In this document: positions 11,300-22,571 of the stretch, piece by piece
Layout of the letters: each line of letters opens with the position of its first letter
Numbering within the stretch: position 1 is the first letter of the stretch
From: Prostheceraeus crozeri
Taxonomy: Eukaryota; Platyhelminthes; Polycladida; Euryleptidae
DNA length: 64,000 nt
NCBI GenBank assembly: GCA_907163375.1
Contig: CAJQUW010006840.1
Location: 62,001-126,000 of the forward strand
Direction of reading: 5' to 3'
The notes under the pieces: generated by a model
Told to the model about the DNA's origin: nothing
The model's database searches: none
The model's input: the letters and a program-made list of their open reading frames with translations, nothing else
Program-made: the position numbers and the translations under genes

Positions 11300-12245
11300 G
11301 GCAAGCAATTCGCGATCATTACACAATGAATTATACAATGAATGATAAAAACAAAAACCACTCCAACCGATATCGGCTGAGCCTGTCTCAGAAGGTAATG
11401 TTGAACATGTGAAGAGCTGGAATATTCTCAAGTTTCAATTTTTCCTACGATATCTATGTTGCAAATCTAGCGATCAAGCGATATCTATGTCGCTCGGTTA
11501 TCTACGTTACCAATATAGACTATGCTATTGTGAATTTACCTTGATGACACTGACGGAGTATGTGTCATCGAAACACCAAGGCAAAATATGTGAGCTCTCT
11601 AAAATTAACACAAACAGTCTGAGATTGATTACATTAATACAGAGATATTGACTAATTTGACCTGACTTATTATAACTAGACATTATGTAGACTTTATTCA
11701 CTTGACCACCTCCTAGTCGTCATAGATTCTGCTTATGATTGGTAATTAAAAATTCACGACATCTTCACGCTGGTGTGTCAAAGCGCTGTATTTCTTTTCA
11801 ATAGATTAGAACATTATTTGACTTGCATCATAGCTTCCTAGCGACTTTGGCTTATCATGAAGTATGCCACTTTCTATTCAAGTTTTCGGTAATTCAGGTG
11901 CATACCAATCTACGGTTTTGCACCACATTACATATGGCATTGTTAATCGATATGAAATATAGTCTGCAAACTTCATAAATTCGCCGCAATATATGCCTTG
12001 GTCAGCCCTTAGCTAACTGAAATTGAAATAAAATTAATATACTAGAATTAATAATTATTCATCGACAAGCATTGTTAATCATATTTAAAATTTTCATGAT
12101 CTCTCTTAGCGTTAAGTGCTTCCCACTGATCAGATAGAAAAACAGGGATCACTGCGATTGACAAAGATTTGATCATTCGCCCCACTCAAAATCATCAATG
12201 TGTCTATAGCCAGTAAAACATGATTAACCGTCAATCGTCGCTAAA
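11300..12245 (+). repeat. Dispersed direct repeat, long copy
   Basis: Two blocks match the 18020-18425 copy closely by eye. Block one is 11300-11651, containing CCGATATCGGCTGAGCCTGT, AACATGTGAAGAGCTGGAAT and CACCAAGGCAAAATATGTGA. Block two is about 12187-12245, ATCAATGTGTCTATAGCCAG onward. The 535 bases between the blocks are absent from the other copy. No coding capacity. The two copies show a dispersed, unnamed family. Confidence 0.8.
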
Positions 12246-13070
12246 CTTCACAAGCTAACATGGGTGACCAGTGGACAGGATACGTATACTAATTTGTAGA
12301 AAGTGCGGCCTCTTTTACAAGTTGTATGAGCTGTTTGCATGGATTGACCTCTGTGTACCAAGTTACCGTATGTGCTCTGATAATAGCCCCCGTCTGTTAT
12401 TTCATTTTCAAGTTTATTACCCGGCTATTATTAGAGACCCGGCTTTTATTCACGGTCGTTAATTTCTAAATTTACAATTTTCACACTAATTTACAAATAG
12501 GAAAAACAAAAAGTTGTTTCTTGGAAATTCTGAATTTTAGAGTTACATGTATCAGAAACTAGTATTTGAGCAATTTCACGCGACTGTCAACATTTAGGTC
12601 AAAAAATTAAATTGTCGGATATTGATTATAAACACACTTTTTCATATCAAAATTTTCCCAAAAGTCCGAATCTGATGTTGAATTCTACGTTTGAAGTCGA
12701 TTTATAGCTGAATTTTTATAATTTTCTTCAAAATTCATTTTTTGGAATTAACATAATTTTTCACGTGAATTTCATCATAATTTTTTTTATGCACAAGAGA
12801 GTTAATTATTATTCTTTTCAACAGTGATGGTTTAAAATCAGGTCAAGAATGATAGGAAAATATATGTAGATTCATTCAATCTTTAATTTTTGCTGAGAAA
12901 TTTCACATTGTATAGCACATGTAAAAAAACATCATGCTTCAGAGCATTTTTTTAATCTGTTGGATTTACTATTAAAGCGAATGTGGCATAATCTCATATC
13001 CTAAGCTACAATCAGTTACTTATGATGCAGCAACTGTGAAATTGATTTTCACTCGCTTCATTAATGCTGC
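12246..13070. other. Intronic, no gene; CCCGGCTATTAT marker at 12420
   Basis: The stretch at 12420-12455 reads CCCGGCTATTATTAGAGACC and continues with a second CCCGGC unit. A near-identical block recurs in the same orientation at 16019-16050, beyond the pogo-like remnant. The two may mark the limits of one decayed element. Confidence 0.4.
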
Positions 13071-13077
13071 ATAGAAT

Positions 13078-15349
13078 GTAACGTTATTACGTTTCAAGCG
13101 TAATAACGTTACATTGAAACGTGATAACGTTACAAACTATATTTTATCACTGTAAACAGCCATCCAAGGTCTCAAGAGGAACCTCGCGAGTACCGCGACA
13201 GAAGCTTTGATAAATTTCAAATCATATCGTGTGTATCTGACATCAATTTATCTAAAAGCATAACTGGTCGTTTTTATGAGAACAACGCTATATCGCACGT
13301 AAACACTAAATTGCAATGACGTATTTTGTAGTACAGTATATTGAATAGGTTGGTATCAATTTAGCGGATAAAATAAATAAAATTGATCTATATGGTTTAT
13401 GTAGATGCTCTGAAGCTACAGCTTGCATGTTTCATTTGCTTTGCTATTCTTCATAAGTGAATCAACAATAAATTAAAATCCGTTGGAGCAAAGTTGCACG
13501 ATTTCTAGTAGTGGCTACTAATGAGAAAAAGCCTACGAATTTAAAGATTTGATCGAGACCATTATACCATACAAGCAAAGTTGAAATCATATTGTTATCC
13601 TAGTTGTTGGAAATAAGTCCGTGGATTGCCCTAGCTGTGGCATGTGCTGCTTAGTTCAAGTCACGGAGTGAAGTCAAAATACATGTAGTCATCCTACGAA
13701 ATGGTCTTTAATGGTTTTAATAAAACTGTTCCAGAAGAAGTCTCGAGATAAAATGAAAATAATAGAAACGTCCTGAGCAACATCTGAAACCTGCGCTTAT
13801 GTTAAATTTTTAGCGGATAATTAATAGTCTGAGTTTGCAACCAGGTATAAGTAGGACTACTTCCACTGGCAGTCAGAGGCTAATGGTTTTCCGACTAAAA
13901 TTTTAACGGAAACATATTTTTTGATACTGCTGAGACCGTCTCTGTTGTTCATATTTTTTTAGCCTTACCCTGGCACAGGTCTATTGAAGCAGAATTTTAG
14001 GACCATTTCGTGAAAATAGCATTTTGACAAGGAGCCAAAGTCACACTTTGCCTTCAGATTGCTATATCATTTGTCATGTAATCGTGATGCTCAAACTGAG
14101 TGGGTAGTTCTGCAAGAATCCATGGAAAACATAAGATGTTCAAATCATGATTTAAAACGAATGTACTTTCGTGTATGCATTTGTTACTTCTTGAACTGTA
14201 AGCTACGCTGCTGTACTATCAGCCGCTTGTCAAGTCATTTCTCCTAAGGAAGCGAGTTGAAAGATTGAGTTATAAACAGATTATCCTGCAGACAAGAGTC
14301 TTCGGGAAATCATGCCTGTCTGAAAGAATGTTTCATCCATAAAAATGTAGCTTGAATGTAGGACGGCATCGGTGTTAAATCGTTGGATGGTCGGCACTCG
14401 TTGTTTCGCAAACTTTGGGTTAGATAATTTGCTACCTGTGATCATGTAAGCATCACCCGAGGTCGAATCTCCAGACGTAACCGTTCTATAGTGCTCGTGC
14501 AGCACATCAATCAAAGTTTGAATTTAGCCAACTAGCTTTATAGCCAATGTCGTGTAATACGCAGTAAATACTTGAAATACTAATACGCATCACTTGAAAT
14601 ATTTAGGGGTAGACTTAAACACATATACCGACTTGTTTATGACGGTTTTAGTTCTTAACTATCTTGAATTAAATGTCTTTACAAGAACTCATGAAATCAA
14701 TTTGAATGGTGAACTGTCATTCATCTGCTTTTTCCCAAGATAAACCATTTTTAGAATAACAAAGAAAAATATCTTCATCACTACTGCCTACTTTTATCAG
14801 TATTAGGACAGGAACATCTCACCATTCATCTGAAAAACCCCGAGCAAGCATGGGAGGACTTCAAAGTGTTGTATTAAGGCTAACTGGAGCATGTGAAGCC
14901 GAAGTAACTTCCACTTCAGCCAAATGTAAATCCGTATTTCGTACGTGTAACGTTATTACGCTTCATCTGTAACGTTATCACGTTTCCTTTCTTAAGATTG
15001 CTACTAGAGGAATGCATGAATTCAATTCCAACAACTGCTGTGATGTTGATATGATCTTCAACTTTGATTTCATGGAATAATGGCATCGATCAAATCTTTC
15101 AATTCGCAGACTTTTTCACATAAGTAATCACCACACGATTTTCATGTCAATTCGTGTAACGTTATTACGTTTGACCTAAATTAGTTATCACGTCACAACG
15201 AAAAAATGGTAAAGCAAATCGAGCATGCAAACATCAATTTCAGGGAATCTGCTAGCCATTCTGTCCCGTACATCTATACCAACCTGATAACATCTACTAC
15301 AAAAATGTTATTGAAATGTAATAAATGCGTGCGATGTAACGTTATTACG
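13078..15349. repeat. Cluster of seven GTAACGTTATYACG 14-mers
   Basis: Copies lie at 13078-13091 (+), 13099-13112 (-), 13120-13133 (-), 14947-14960 (+), 14969-14982 (+), 15156-15169 (+) and 15336-15349 (+). Six or seven identical or one-base-different copies of a 14-mer in 2.3 kb cannot be chance. The core TAACGTTA is palindromic. The first three form a tight palindromic group. The cluster ends about 100 bases from the pogo-like transposase remnant, so the sites may be subterminal binding sites of that element. Confidence 0.8.
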
Positions 15350-15455
15350 CATGGAATTGTTCATTTATAATAACACAGAACAATAATCAAAAATATTTAG
15401 GCAGTAAGAAGTGCACTAACTCTGTGCAAGCTCTATTGCAAGACTTTCTTGTTAG

Positions 15456-15960
15456 ATTCGTCTGAATCTCACCAATCACTCTCCACTTCATCATCTGAGT
15501 TACTTACTGGGGCATCTATCTCAACAAGAGGGTCGTTTAATGTGTTTTCAAGTTTGGATTTGAGGAGATCAAGACCGCCATCAGCGCATGGTTTACCAGG
15601 TTTTAGACACTCAATCAAATGATCTTCACTTCCATCAAGGGCGTTTGTGACCGCACATCGCTTCATGTAATCTTGAATTTGATTGACAGGTATTGCCTGC
15701 TACGCCTCGTCAAACCAAAGAGCAAGATCCTTAAAGTTTCGAGGTTTCAGATTTCCACTCTTTGTAAAGCTGTGGTCAGCATTTGAAAGCCAGTCTTCAT
15801 GCGATTTTTGAATTGATGCTTTAAAGGACCGACTGATGTTTTAAGAAACACGAGTGGAGAAATTAGCTGGCTATTGTTTACGGAAAGCAGTGACTTGAAT
15901 GACTTATATCCAGCAGCAGATAGAATCGATGAGAACCGAGCAGAGAAAGTGGTTCGCAAG
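15456..15960 (-). pseudogene. pogo/Tigger-type transposase C-terminal remnant
   Basis: Read leftwards from 15960: 'SPLVFLKTSVGPLKHQFKNR' resembles the 'PLDVGVFGPLK' segment of pogo (DDE_1) transposases. After a frame change, 'KDLALWFDEA', then an in-frame TAG where the family has Trp, then 'QAIPVNQIQDYMKRC' and 'AVTNALDGSEDHL', which matches the family's SFxxCGITNxLDGxED block. An acidic tail ends at a stop near 15469. The N-terminal CENP-B-like DNA-binding part was not found, so it is a fragment. It lies beside the GTAACGTTATYACG cluster and between two CCCGGCTATTAT markers. Confidence 0.75.
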
Positions 15961-16881
15961 TCTTTGCGGAGAGCACTGACTAAAGTGACTCACATCCAAT
16001 TGGAGATTGAATTTAAAGCCCGGCTATTATAAGAGACCCGACTTTTAAAAGAGCAGATTTCTAATAGATTTCCTTGTTCACTTATCATTACTCCCGTTTC
16101 TTCAACCTCAACAGCTCACAGGCAATCTACAACATTCTTGAACATTCATTCAAAGTTATAAACGAGTGCTCCATCGCATCATCACATTGGGCATTCTTTT
16201 TATGGCACTGGAAGACTGGCCTTGAAGCAGCACACGTCTGCATGAAATAACAATAAGATCGTTGTAAGCGATGAGAATACGGCAAACCATTAAGGAGAAT
16301 ATAGCATGGTTTTAGATAACAATTGTCATCGCTGCAAATATGATGTTGACAAATACTTGTCAGTAATTGCAACTTTGCTAATGGAATATACAACCATTGT
16401 ATCAAATCTGAGTATATTCAACCTTAGTGCATATCTCTTTAGCAATATTTTTCTATTGGAATGGAAGGGTCGCAAACCTTAATGAAATTGGTACTGAGTT
16501 TTTATTACGTTTGTTACAATGGCTGCATTATGATCTAATACGGAATGCTGGAGGCGAATTTTCTCATCAAAGCCTTCAATAGGAAATGAGGCTCTGAAAG
16601 CGCTCAATTAGAGTTCACAATGATTCGATCAATATTGAATGTGAGGAAATTCAGTGCATTTTTGTCGATTATTCAATGCCATATTTTTGGACAAAAGTCA
16701 AATTCATCTATATTCTAAATTAACGACTACAAATATGCAAATTCCAATGTTAAAATCCAAGACATTGTTAAATGAAAGAAAACGAATTTGCACGAGATCT
16801 CAAGAAACCTGGGGTCGAGACTATGACCACATTTCTCACATCTCCAAGCTGGTGATGTGATTTGTCATAGTTATTGTTGTG
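15961..16881. other. Intronic, no gene seen
   Basis: Contains the second CCCGGCTATTAT marker at 16019. Otherwise no motif, repeat end or coding signal recognised. Confidence 0.45.
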
Positions 16882-17056
16882 GTCTCCGTGGCACAATGGG
16901 TAAGTGCTTGGCCTAAAAATCGCCTGGTCTAGACGTCGAACCCTGAAGGTGTCATTGGTATCCAGACTAAAAGCATAACATCCCTTGATCTAAAGTTTGA
17001 CTTTGTGGGCACACTCAAAGCCTTAGGTGGGAAAGTAATGACATTAAAGCTTCAAA
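16882..17056 (+). repeat. tRNA-headed SINE, copy 2
   Basis: Starts GTCTCCGTGGCACAATGG, followed by TAAGTGCTTGGCC and a GTCGAACCCTGAAGGTGTCA block with a B-box-like GTCGAACCC. The middle AGTTTGACTTTGTG and the end near TAATGACATTAAAG match the other two copies with more divergence at the tail. Same orientation as the host gene. Confidence 0.8.
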
Positions 17057-17361
17057 AATTCAGCCAACGCAAAAGCATGTCATTACACAGGGTGTCAAGT
17101 AAAAAATAAGGCAGGGACTGCAGTTTCGCGAAAAGTGTGTCGACATTGAATCACGGTCAGGTGACTGTGTGAAGGTGTAATGGTAGAAAGCTTGCATGAA
17201 ATATGGAAACCAAAATTAATTTGGCGGAGGTTGATTAAATGATAATCTCAAAAATAAATTTAATTAGTTAATTTAGGGATCTCACTGGATGCCGAAAATG
17301 AGTGCGCAAGAATTATCAACAGCGTAACTTTGAGTTGCGAAGCCAAGACAAGACAAGAAAT
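17057..17361. other. Intronic, no gene seen
   Basis: Short AT-rich stretch between a SINE and a MITE. Nothing recognised. Confidence 0.45.
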
Positions 17362-17780
17362 GGTACAATGATGATAGTGTGGTGCCTCATATCAAATTGT
17401 ATCAAATCAAAAAGAGGTTAACTTTCTTTGTGAAATTCATCTGTAAAATTCATCAGTATCGAGTAGAGAGAGACAATCCCTCTTCTATGGACAATCCTCA
17501 CCATGACAGCGCGCACCGCTTAGCAATGTGCACAGCAGTCGTCCCACGCTCTCACATTTGCAGCCATTGCAGGCATGAAGCTGTCAGAAGTATCTGTCCT
17601 ATGCGTCAACGAATCTACTGCAAATCTATTCTTGAGAGATAAAGGGATACTAAGAAGTAGTCTACCAATGCGATATGCGTTTTAAATGTACTTTAGTTGA
17701 AGAATATATGTATTTTTAATAACTTGATGTGCTAAACATCGACACCACAGGGTTTTTTACCACACTATCATCATTGTACC
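17362..17780 (+). mobile_element. 419-bp element with 22-bp inverted ends and 8-bp duplication (Merlin-like?)
   Basis: The ends are perfect 22-base inverted repeats starting GGTACAATGATGATAGTGTG (17362) and ending at 17780. CAAGAAAT occurs just outside both (17354-17361 and 17781-17788), a clear 8-base duplication that extends to 9 if the next G is counted. The ends begin GG and not CA, which argues against hAT. Merlin (IS1016-like) elements make 8-9-base duplications and would fit. Inside, the + strand encodes 'SHICSHCRHEAVRSICPM' followed by 'YCKSILER', loosely like the zinc ribbon before the core of IS1016-type transposases. The full core is absent, so this copy cannot move itself. Confidence 0.8.
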
Positions 17781-17789
17781 CAAGAAATG

Positions 17790-18019
17790 TATATTTGTGA
17801 ATTGAACATCAAAAGTTGCGCACAAGGTACAGCGATATTTATGGAACTTTTTCAGAGAACAATCGTTAGTCTCCATTCAGAAGAGTTCATTTAATTTATA
17901 GCAAATCCTTGGAACAAAAGCAGTCGTCTAGCAGATATAGCAATACGCTGATGGAGTTGACCAGAATAACTATCATTCTATCAGGGATCAAATCATGCAA
18001 GGATGTAACGGCAATTATA
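17790..18019. other. Intronic, no gene seen
   Basis: Short interval before the direct-repeat copy at 18020. No motif recognised. Confidence 0.4.
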
Positions 18020-18425
18020 GGTAAGCAATTCGCGATCATTTTTAATAATGAAAACAAAAACCACTGCAACCGATATCGGCTGAGCCTGTCTCAGAAGATA
18101 ATGTTGAACATGTGAAGAGCTGGAATTTCAATTATTGCTACGATGTCCATGTTACAATCTAGCGATCAAGCGATATCTATGTCGCTTGGTTATCTACGTT
18201 ACTAATATGGGCTATGCTATTGTGAATTTATCTCAATATCTGACGGAGTATGTGTCTTGGTAAATGAAGATGTGAAATCATCGAAACACCAAGGCAAAAT
18301 ATGTGAGCTCTCTAAGATTAACACAAACAGTCTGAGATTGATTACATTAATACAGACTTATTATTACTATTACTGAAAATCATCAATGTGTCTATAGCCA
18401 GTAAAATATGATCAACCGTCAATCG
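18020..18425 (+). repeat. Dispersed direct repeat, short copy
   Basis: Matches 11300-11651, then jumps to the sequence equivalent to 12187-12245 at about 18374. Relative to the long copy it lacks about 535 internal bases. Same orientation, about 6.7 kb apart, both in intron 1. Confidence 0.8.
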
Positions 18426-18782
18426 GCGGAGAGGATTCACGATTCCGGAAAAATTCCATTGTCCTTTCTCATCTGTTTGAAGACAACGAGGGAAAATGAG
18501 TGTTGTTTACGGAAGCATTGCCACAGATTATCCTATGTCCTCGACGATGAAATTTTCCAATTTTCCTTTCGATACTCTTTGGAAGAAAAGCAAGAAGTGG
18601 TGCTGCGTACAGCAGGAGCGGAATAACAAGAGCATTTCATACAATTATCAACTAATCAGTTGACAGAAAAGATTTCAATATTCGAATAATATATTATCGC
18701 TACGTAGCAAGTTTTAAAATTTTATTGAAATGAAAATTCCAAGCTACCGAACTGTTCCAGTAGACACCCAAAATCTTTGTTT
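18426..18782. other. Intronic, no gene seen
   Basis: A short open stretch continues from 18408 to 18626 on the + strand but has no family motif. I do not call it a gene. Confidence 0.4.
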
Positions 18783-19200
18783 TTCACAATAGGATGTCAC
18801 AGTGCTCAAAACATTTGAAAGATCTGCCCTTTTGGAAAAGGATGTCACTCGATTTACACAGGTTTAAGGACATTTTGTGGAAGTTAGTCCATCCACTCAC
18901 AAGTGAGATGTCGCTTGGACTATGTCCGTTTATAAAATGCTTAATTAAAAGTGGCATCGTCGGCATACAGTGAAAACAAAGTCGGACCAAGTATTGATCC
19001 CTGGGACTCCAGAGTGAACTTTTGATAATGGAACAAAATAAATTTTGAGTTTTACGCATTGATAGCGATCACACAGAAATCTTCGTCATAAAATAAACCC
19101 TCAATTGATATTAGGAGTGGTTTACTATAAATGGTTTACTAGAAAATTGTGAAGAACTTTATAAAATGCCTTTGATAAATTTAAACATGTCATGTTCATC
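18783..19200 (-). mobile_element. LINE reverse-transcriptase fragment with internal deletion
   Basis: Read leftwards from about 19200: 'FDKIYHDMFKFIK'-like remnants, then 'SQGSILGPTLFSLY' at about 19000 (the GVPQGSILGP block), followed directly by 'ADDATF', the distal half of the catalytic YADD box. The spacing between these blocks is far shorter than normal, so a deletion has joined them. Frame changes and stops follow. Inert copy. Confidence 0.75.
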
Positions 19201-19263
19201 TGAAATACCAACTGAAGGGGATTCAAAACGCCTCTTGATAATACATTAGTGCTAAATATAGAA

Positions 19264-19449
19264 TTGCCGTGGCACAATGGTTAAGTGCTCGGCCTAGCGA
19301 TCTTTCGGTACAGAGGTCGAGCCCCGAAAGTGTCGTTGGAAGTCGTCAGGAAAGGGCTAAATTATAAGTATCACAGCGCTCTAGATTAAAGTCTGACTGT
19401 GTCAACACCGTCCAAGCCTTCAGTAAGGGGTAGTAGAGACGTTAAACCA
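19264..19449 (+). repeat. tRNA-headed SINE, copy 3
   Basis: Starts GCCGTGGCACAATGGTTAAG, continues GCTCGGCCTAGCGATCTTTC, then a GAGGTCGAGCCCCGAAAGTG block with a B-box-like GGTCGAGCCC, and ends GTAGAGACGTTAAACCATCC before a short T-rich tract. Of the three copies it keeps the clearest pol III-type internal boxes. Confidence 0.82.
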
Positions 19450-20379
19450 TCCAATTTTTTTAAACTCCAAAAACTATGTAAGCAGTGTGAAAAGCAATGT
19501 AGCAATCATGGCCATTACATCACAGGTTTTGCATTTCTTCTATATTCTTTTGTTCTGCACAGTTTGAAAACTCAAAGTTAACAAGAAAATTTCCACTTGT
19601 CACTCCATGTCAGATATGAAGATAATTTATTCCGTGATTTGAAAATCACAACTTCACGCACCGGAAAGAAACGTTTTTAACAGTTCCTGAATTGAAAAAA
19701 TGTCAATTTAATGAAAGAATTTTTTATCGACTGTCGGTTAAGCTTAGTTAATCATCATTTCCAAGTAAGTGTTCCGACTTTATTCATGTCAACGCTACAA
19801 CTGTGTGAATAAGAAAACGGTGGAAAAGCAGTAGAACACCTAGGATTCAGATAGTGTTTAATTTAGTGGAAATTCATAAATCTTTATCAAGTTCATTCGC
19901 TCCGCAGGCAAGCATGTCCAGGTATCTATTAGCTCACCAAGCGAGATTTTCAAATTAAGATATTTGTGTTAGAGATTAAACTTCATGTTGAGCGACCCTC
20001 TACATTTGATGCGAATAGATTAACTACACTAAAGTAGCGCTTAATCACAAAATAGGCAAGCATGATTAAAAGCATTCACAATAAACCTGGATATTTTCGC
20101 AAATTCTCTAAAACTCTTCACTAAAAATACATTTAGTATGGCGCACTCAAAAGTAGCTGTAGACAGAAAATAAACTCTTGATTGATCCTTGACTATAACA
20201 TAGTTGAGGTGCACCTAGCTTTCCACTCTCTTCCACTGCTTTGTTTTCGACAATAGAGTCATTGTCTTGTAATCTGCATACCGGTACTGGTGCTCATGTC
20301 ATCTGCATCCTTTAGTGTTGATATTGTTTCGCTTGCGAGAATGCAATCATAGTTATCATATTCAGCATTTTGTTGTTGT
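19450..20379. other. Intronic, no gene seen
   Basis: AT-rich with no recognised motif. Confidence 0.45.
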
Positions 20380-20785
20380 TGTTTTGGCCGGTTCGGTGTG
20401 AAGACACATTGACGTCAGGCGCTAGAGACGACCGATTGCCCTCAAATAGTTCAGCAACTGGGTGGCAGAAATTTGGTTGGGGTCCGGGTGGATGGTATGG
20501 AAACTGGCATAACGCTGCACATCCTATCTTGACCACTTGATGAGGTTGTGCTCCATCCAGGCTTTCTTCCTCTTCGCCACATTCATCGCAGATTGCCTCC
20601 TCTGCTAAGCCGATACGATGGTGATACTTCTTGAGAAGAAGAGAATGCCCTGTCCTGTATCTTGCAAGTTCGGTGCGTTCTGATCTACTCAAGCTGACTT
20701 CTTCTTGATGATTGTATTTCCAATGGCTGTTATTCTTCTTCCATTCGTTGGCAAGGCTTCCTCGTATTTTTGTTTTCATTGTGTC
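20380..20785 (-). mobile_element. LINE C-terminal fragment
   Basis: From 20779 leftwards the protein reads 'LSRSERTELARYRTGHSLLL' followed by 'KKYHHRIGLAEEAICDECGE'. This is the conserved region after the reverse transcriptase or RNase H domain in several non-LTR elements (LxRxERxxLARLRTGH ... CxxCGxxE). After 'CGEEEES' the frame slips: the continuing family-like text 'MEHNLIKWSR' is in the next frame. Truncated on the 5' side. Confidence 0.78.
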
Positions 20786-22328
20786 GATATCGATAGGAAT
20801 GTCTCTCTGCTCTAGATTAGTGGCATCTTGTTCAACATGATCTTGTGATCTACAACCTACAAAATGCTAATATTTGTATGAAGTTTTGCGCGTATATGAA
20901 GTCAATTCTTATGCGCATGTTAATTATGTGTTCAAAACATGACCCAACACAACGCATTAAAATTAAAACAAAATAGAAGCCTTGAATGAAAAATTGAATG
21001 AAGTTCACGAAATTGTAACTGACACCACAATTTCCAAGTTTTACAGCTTATTGAAGTCCTTAATAAGTTTTCTACTGAAGTTCATCATATCATCGCAATT
21101 TTGCTATAGATTTTTGCTAATACGTCGATATGTTTTCTATATTGTCATGTTTATTCCTACATACAGCTGAAATCAATCGGTTTGTTGTTATTAACAACTT
21201 AACAACTTCTGTTGTTATTAAAGCGAAATGGTTGAGTACAAACATGAGCTCGTATTTGTATTTCTTGATCTCTATGAATGTCTATTTAAATCATAACATA
21301 ACACAGTCGTCCGTGATAGTAAATACAAAAAACGAATCAATATTCCAAATAAACGAGTGACTCCTCGTATCCGGGATAGCCGCTGAGAGAAATAATGCAA
21401 TAGTCTTCGTCGGATACAGTTTATTAGCTCAAAATGTGCGATTCACGCACTGTGAATGAACGCATAGGTCTACATTTGTGACTACAACTCATAATTGTGA
21501 CAACCAGCAGCAATAAAAGAATGATAAATAGAATGAAATAATGAAAATTAAAATTCTAAAATAATAATAATTAAAATACTTAACAAAGGAAGTGTAAAGT
21601 AGACAGAATACTACCAGAGTAGAATAAAAAAAACAGCATATATAATGACTGTAAATTTGAAGAGAAAACACCGCTAATTTTGACAGCCCGATAGCTATTT
21701 CGTGGCCTCTCTTCAGGAGAAGTACGACCGTTGTGATACACAAAATGCACAGACAGGTATAATACAGAGACTGGCATAGTCTGTGGACATGACATTCGGA
21801 CAAACTTCAAAGATATCTCAATAGTGCATTTACAGACAATAGATTTACCGAAGACAATAGAAAGTAACGAAAGCATGTCAAAAGAAAAAAGCTAAAGCCA
21901 AGGCAAACGTAGGATATGTTTTAAGTCTTTGTGGATGCATAGGTCAGGACGGTAACGAGATACATACAGAGATTCTAAAATGGGGGGAAGAATAGGGGAC
22001 CGAGGAGCACATAAAATAGAAAGAAGAAAAAGTACTTCCTGAAAAACTATCACAATATATGGCATGCCGACAAATGGCTCTGAACGGAGACTTATTAGAA
22101 CGAGGACGACAATGTCCACTTTCAGTCTACTTCAGTAAATGTTCCCTCATTCGGTCCCTGTAGTGCGCCCAATATAACTGCATCCGCAGTCCCAAGAAAA
22201 TTTATAGATAAGGCGAGCACGACTGAGGAATGGCACAGGATCCTTACGACAACCGGAGGGAATACGGCAGATTGAGAACACAATAACAGGCTCAATAGCC
22301 GGAAAAACTTCTGTAAACTACCGTAAAT
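20786..22328. other. Intronic, no gene; possible old repeat at 21600-21880
   Basis: The - strand around 21660-21760 reads 'NGRTSPEERPRNSYRAVKIS', which has the look of a retroelement 3' region, but I cannot assign it. The rest is AT-rich with no motif. Confidence 0.35.
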
Positions 22329-22571
22329 TCACGGAAGGAGAGAAAATAGATGCAAGAACAACGGCAGACGAGTCTCATGAATATTCACATGATTTCGTAC
22401 GGCAGAATATGGTTTCTTGAAAAAGTGTTCTTTAATTTTTGTACCGATTGAACGTCCAGTTTCACTGATGTACACCTTATTGCACAAATCACATGATATT
22501 TTATCAAATGAGACCTTTGAAATCGCGATTGAATTATTGATCACTCCCTTTGTCGTAAAAAAATTCACCTC
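22329..22571 (-). mobile_element. Penelope-like element C-terminal GIY-YIG endonuclease fragment
   Basis: The - strand encodes 'DKISCDLCNKVYISETGRSI' followed by 'GTKIKEHFFKKPYSAVRNH'. This is the CxxC-x(2)-YIGETGR...RxxEH...SAVxxH pattern of the GIY-YIG endonuclease at the C-terminus of Penelope-like retroelements. The usual G of YIG is S here. No Penelope reverse transcriptase precedes it; a LINE tail abuts it on the upstream side. Confidence 0.72.
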
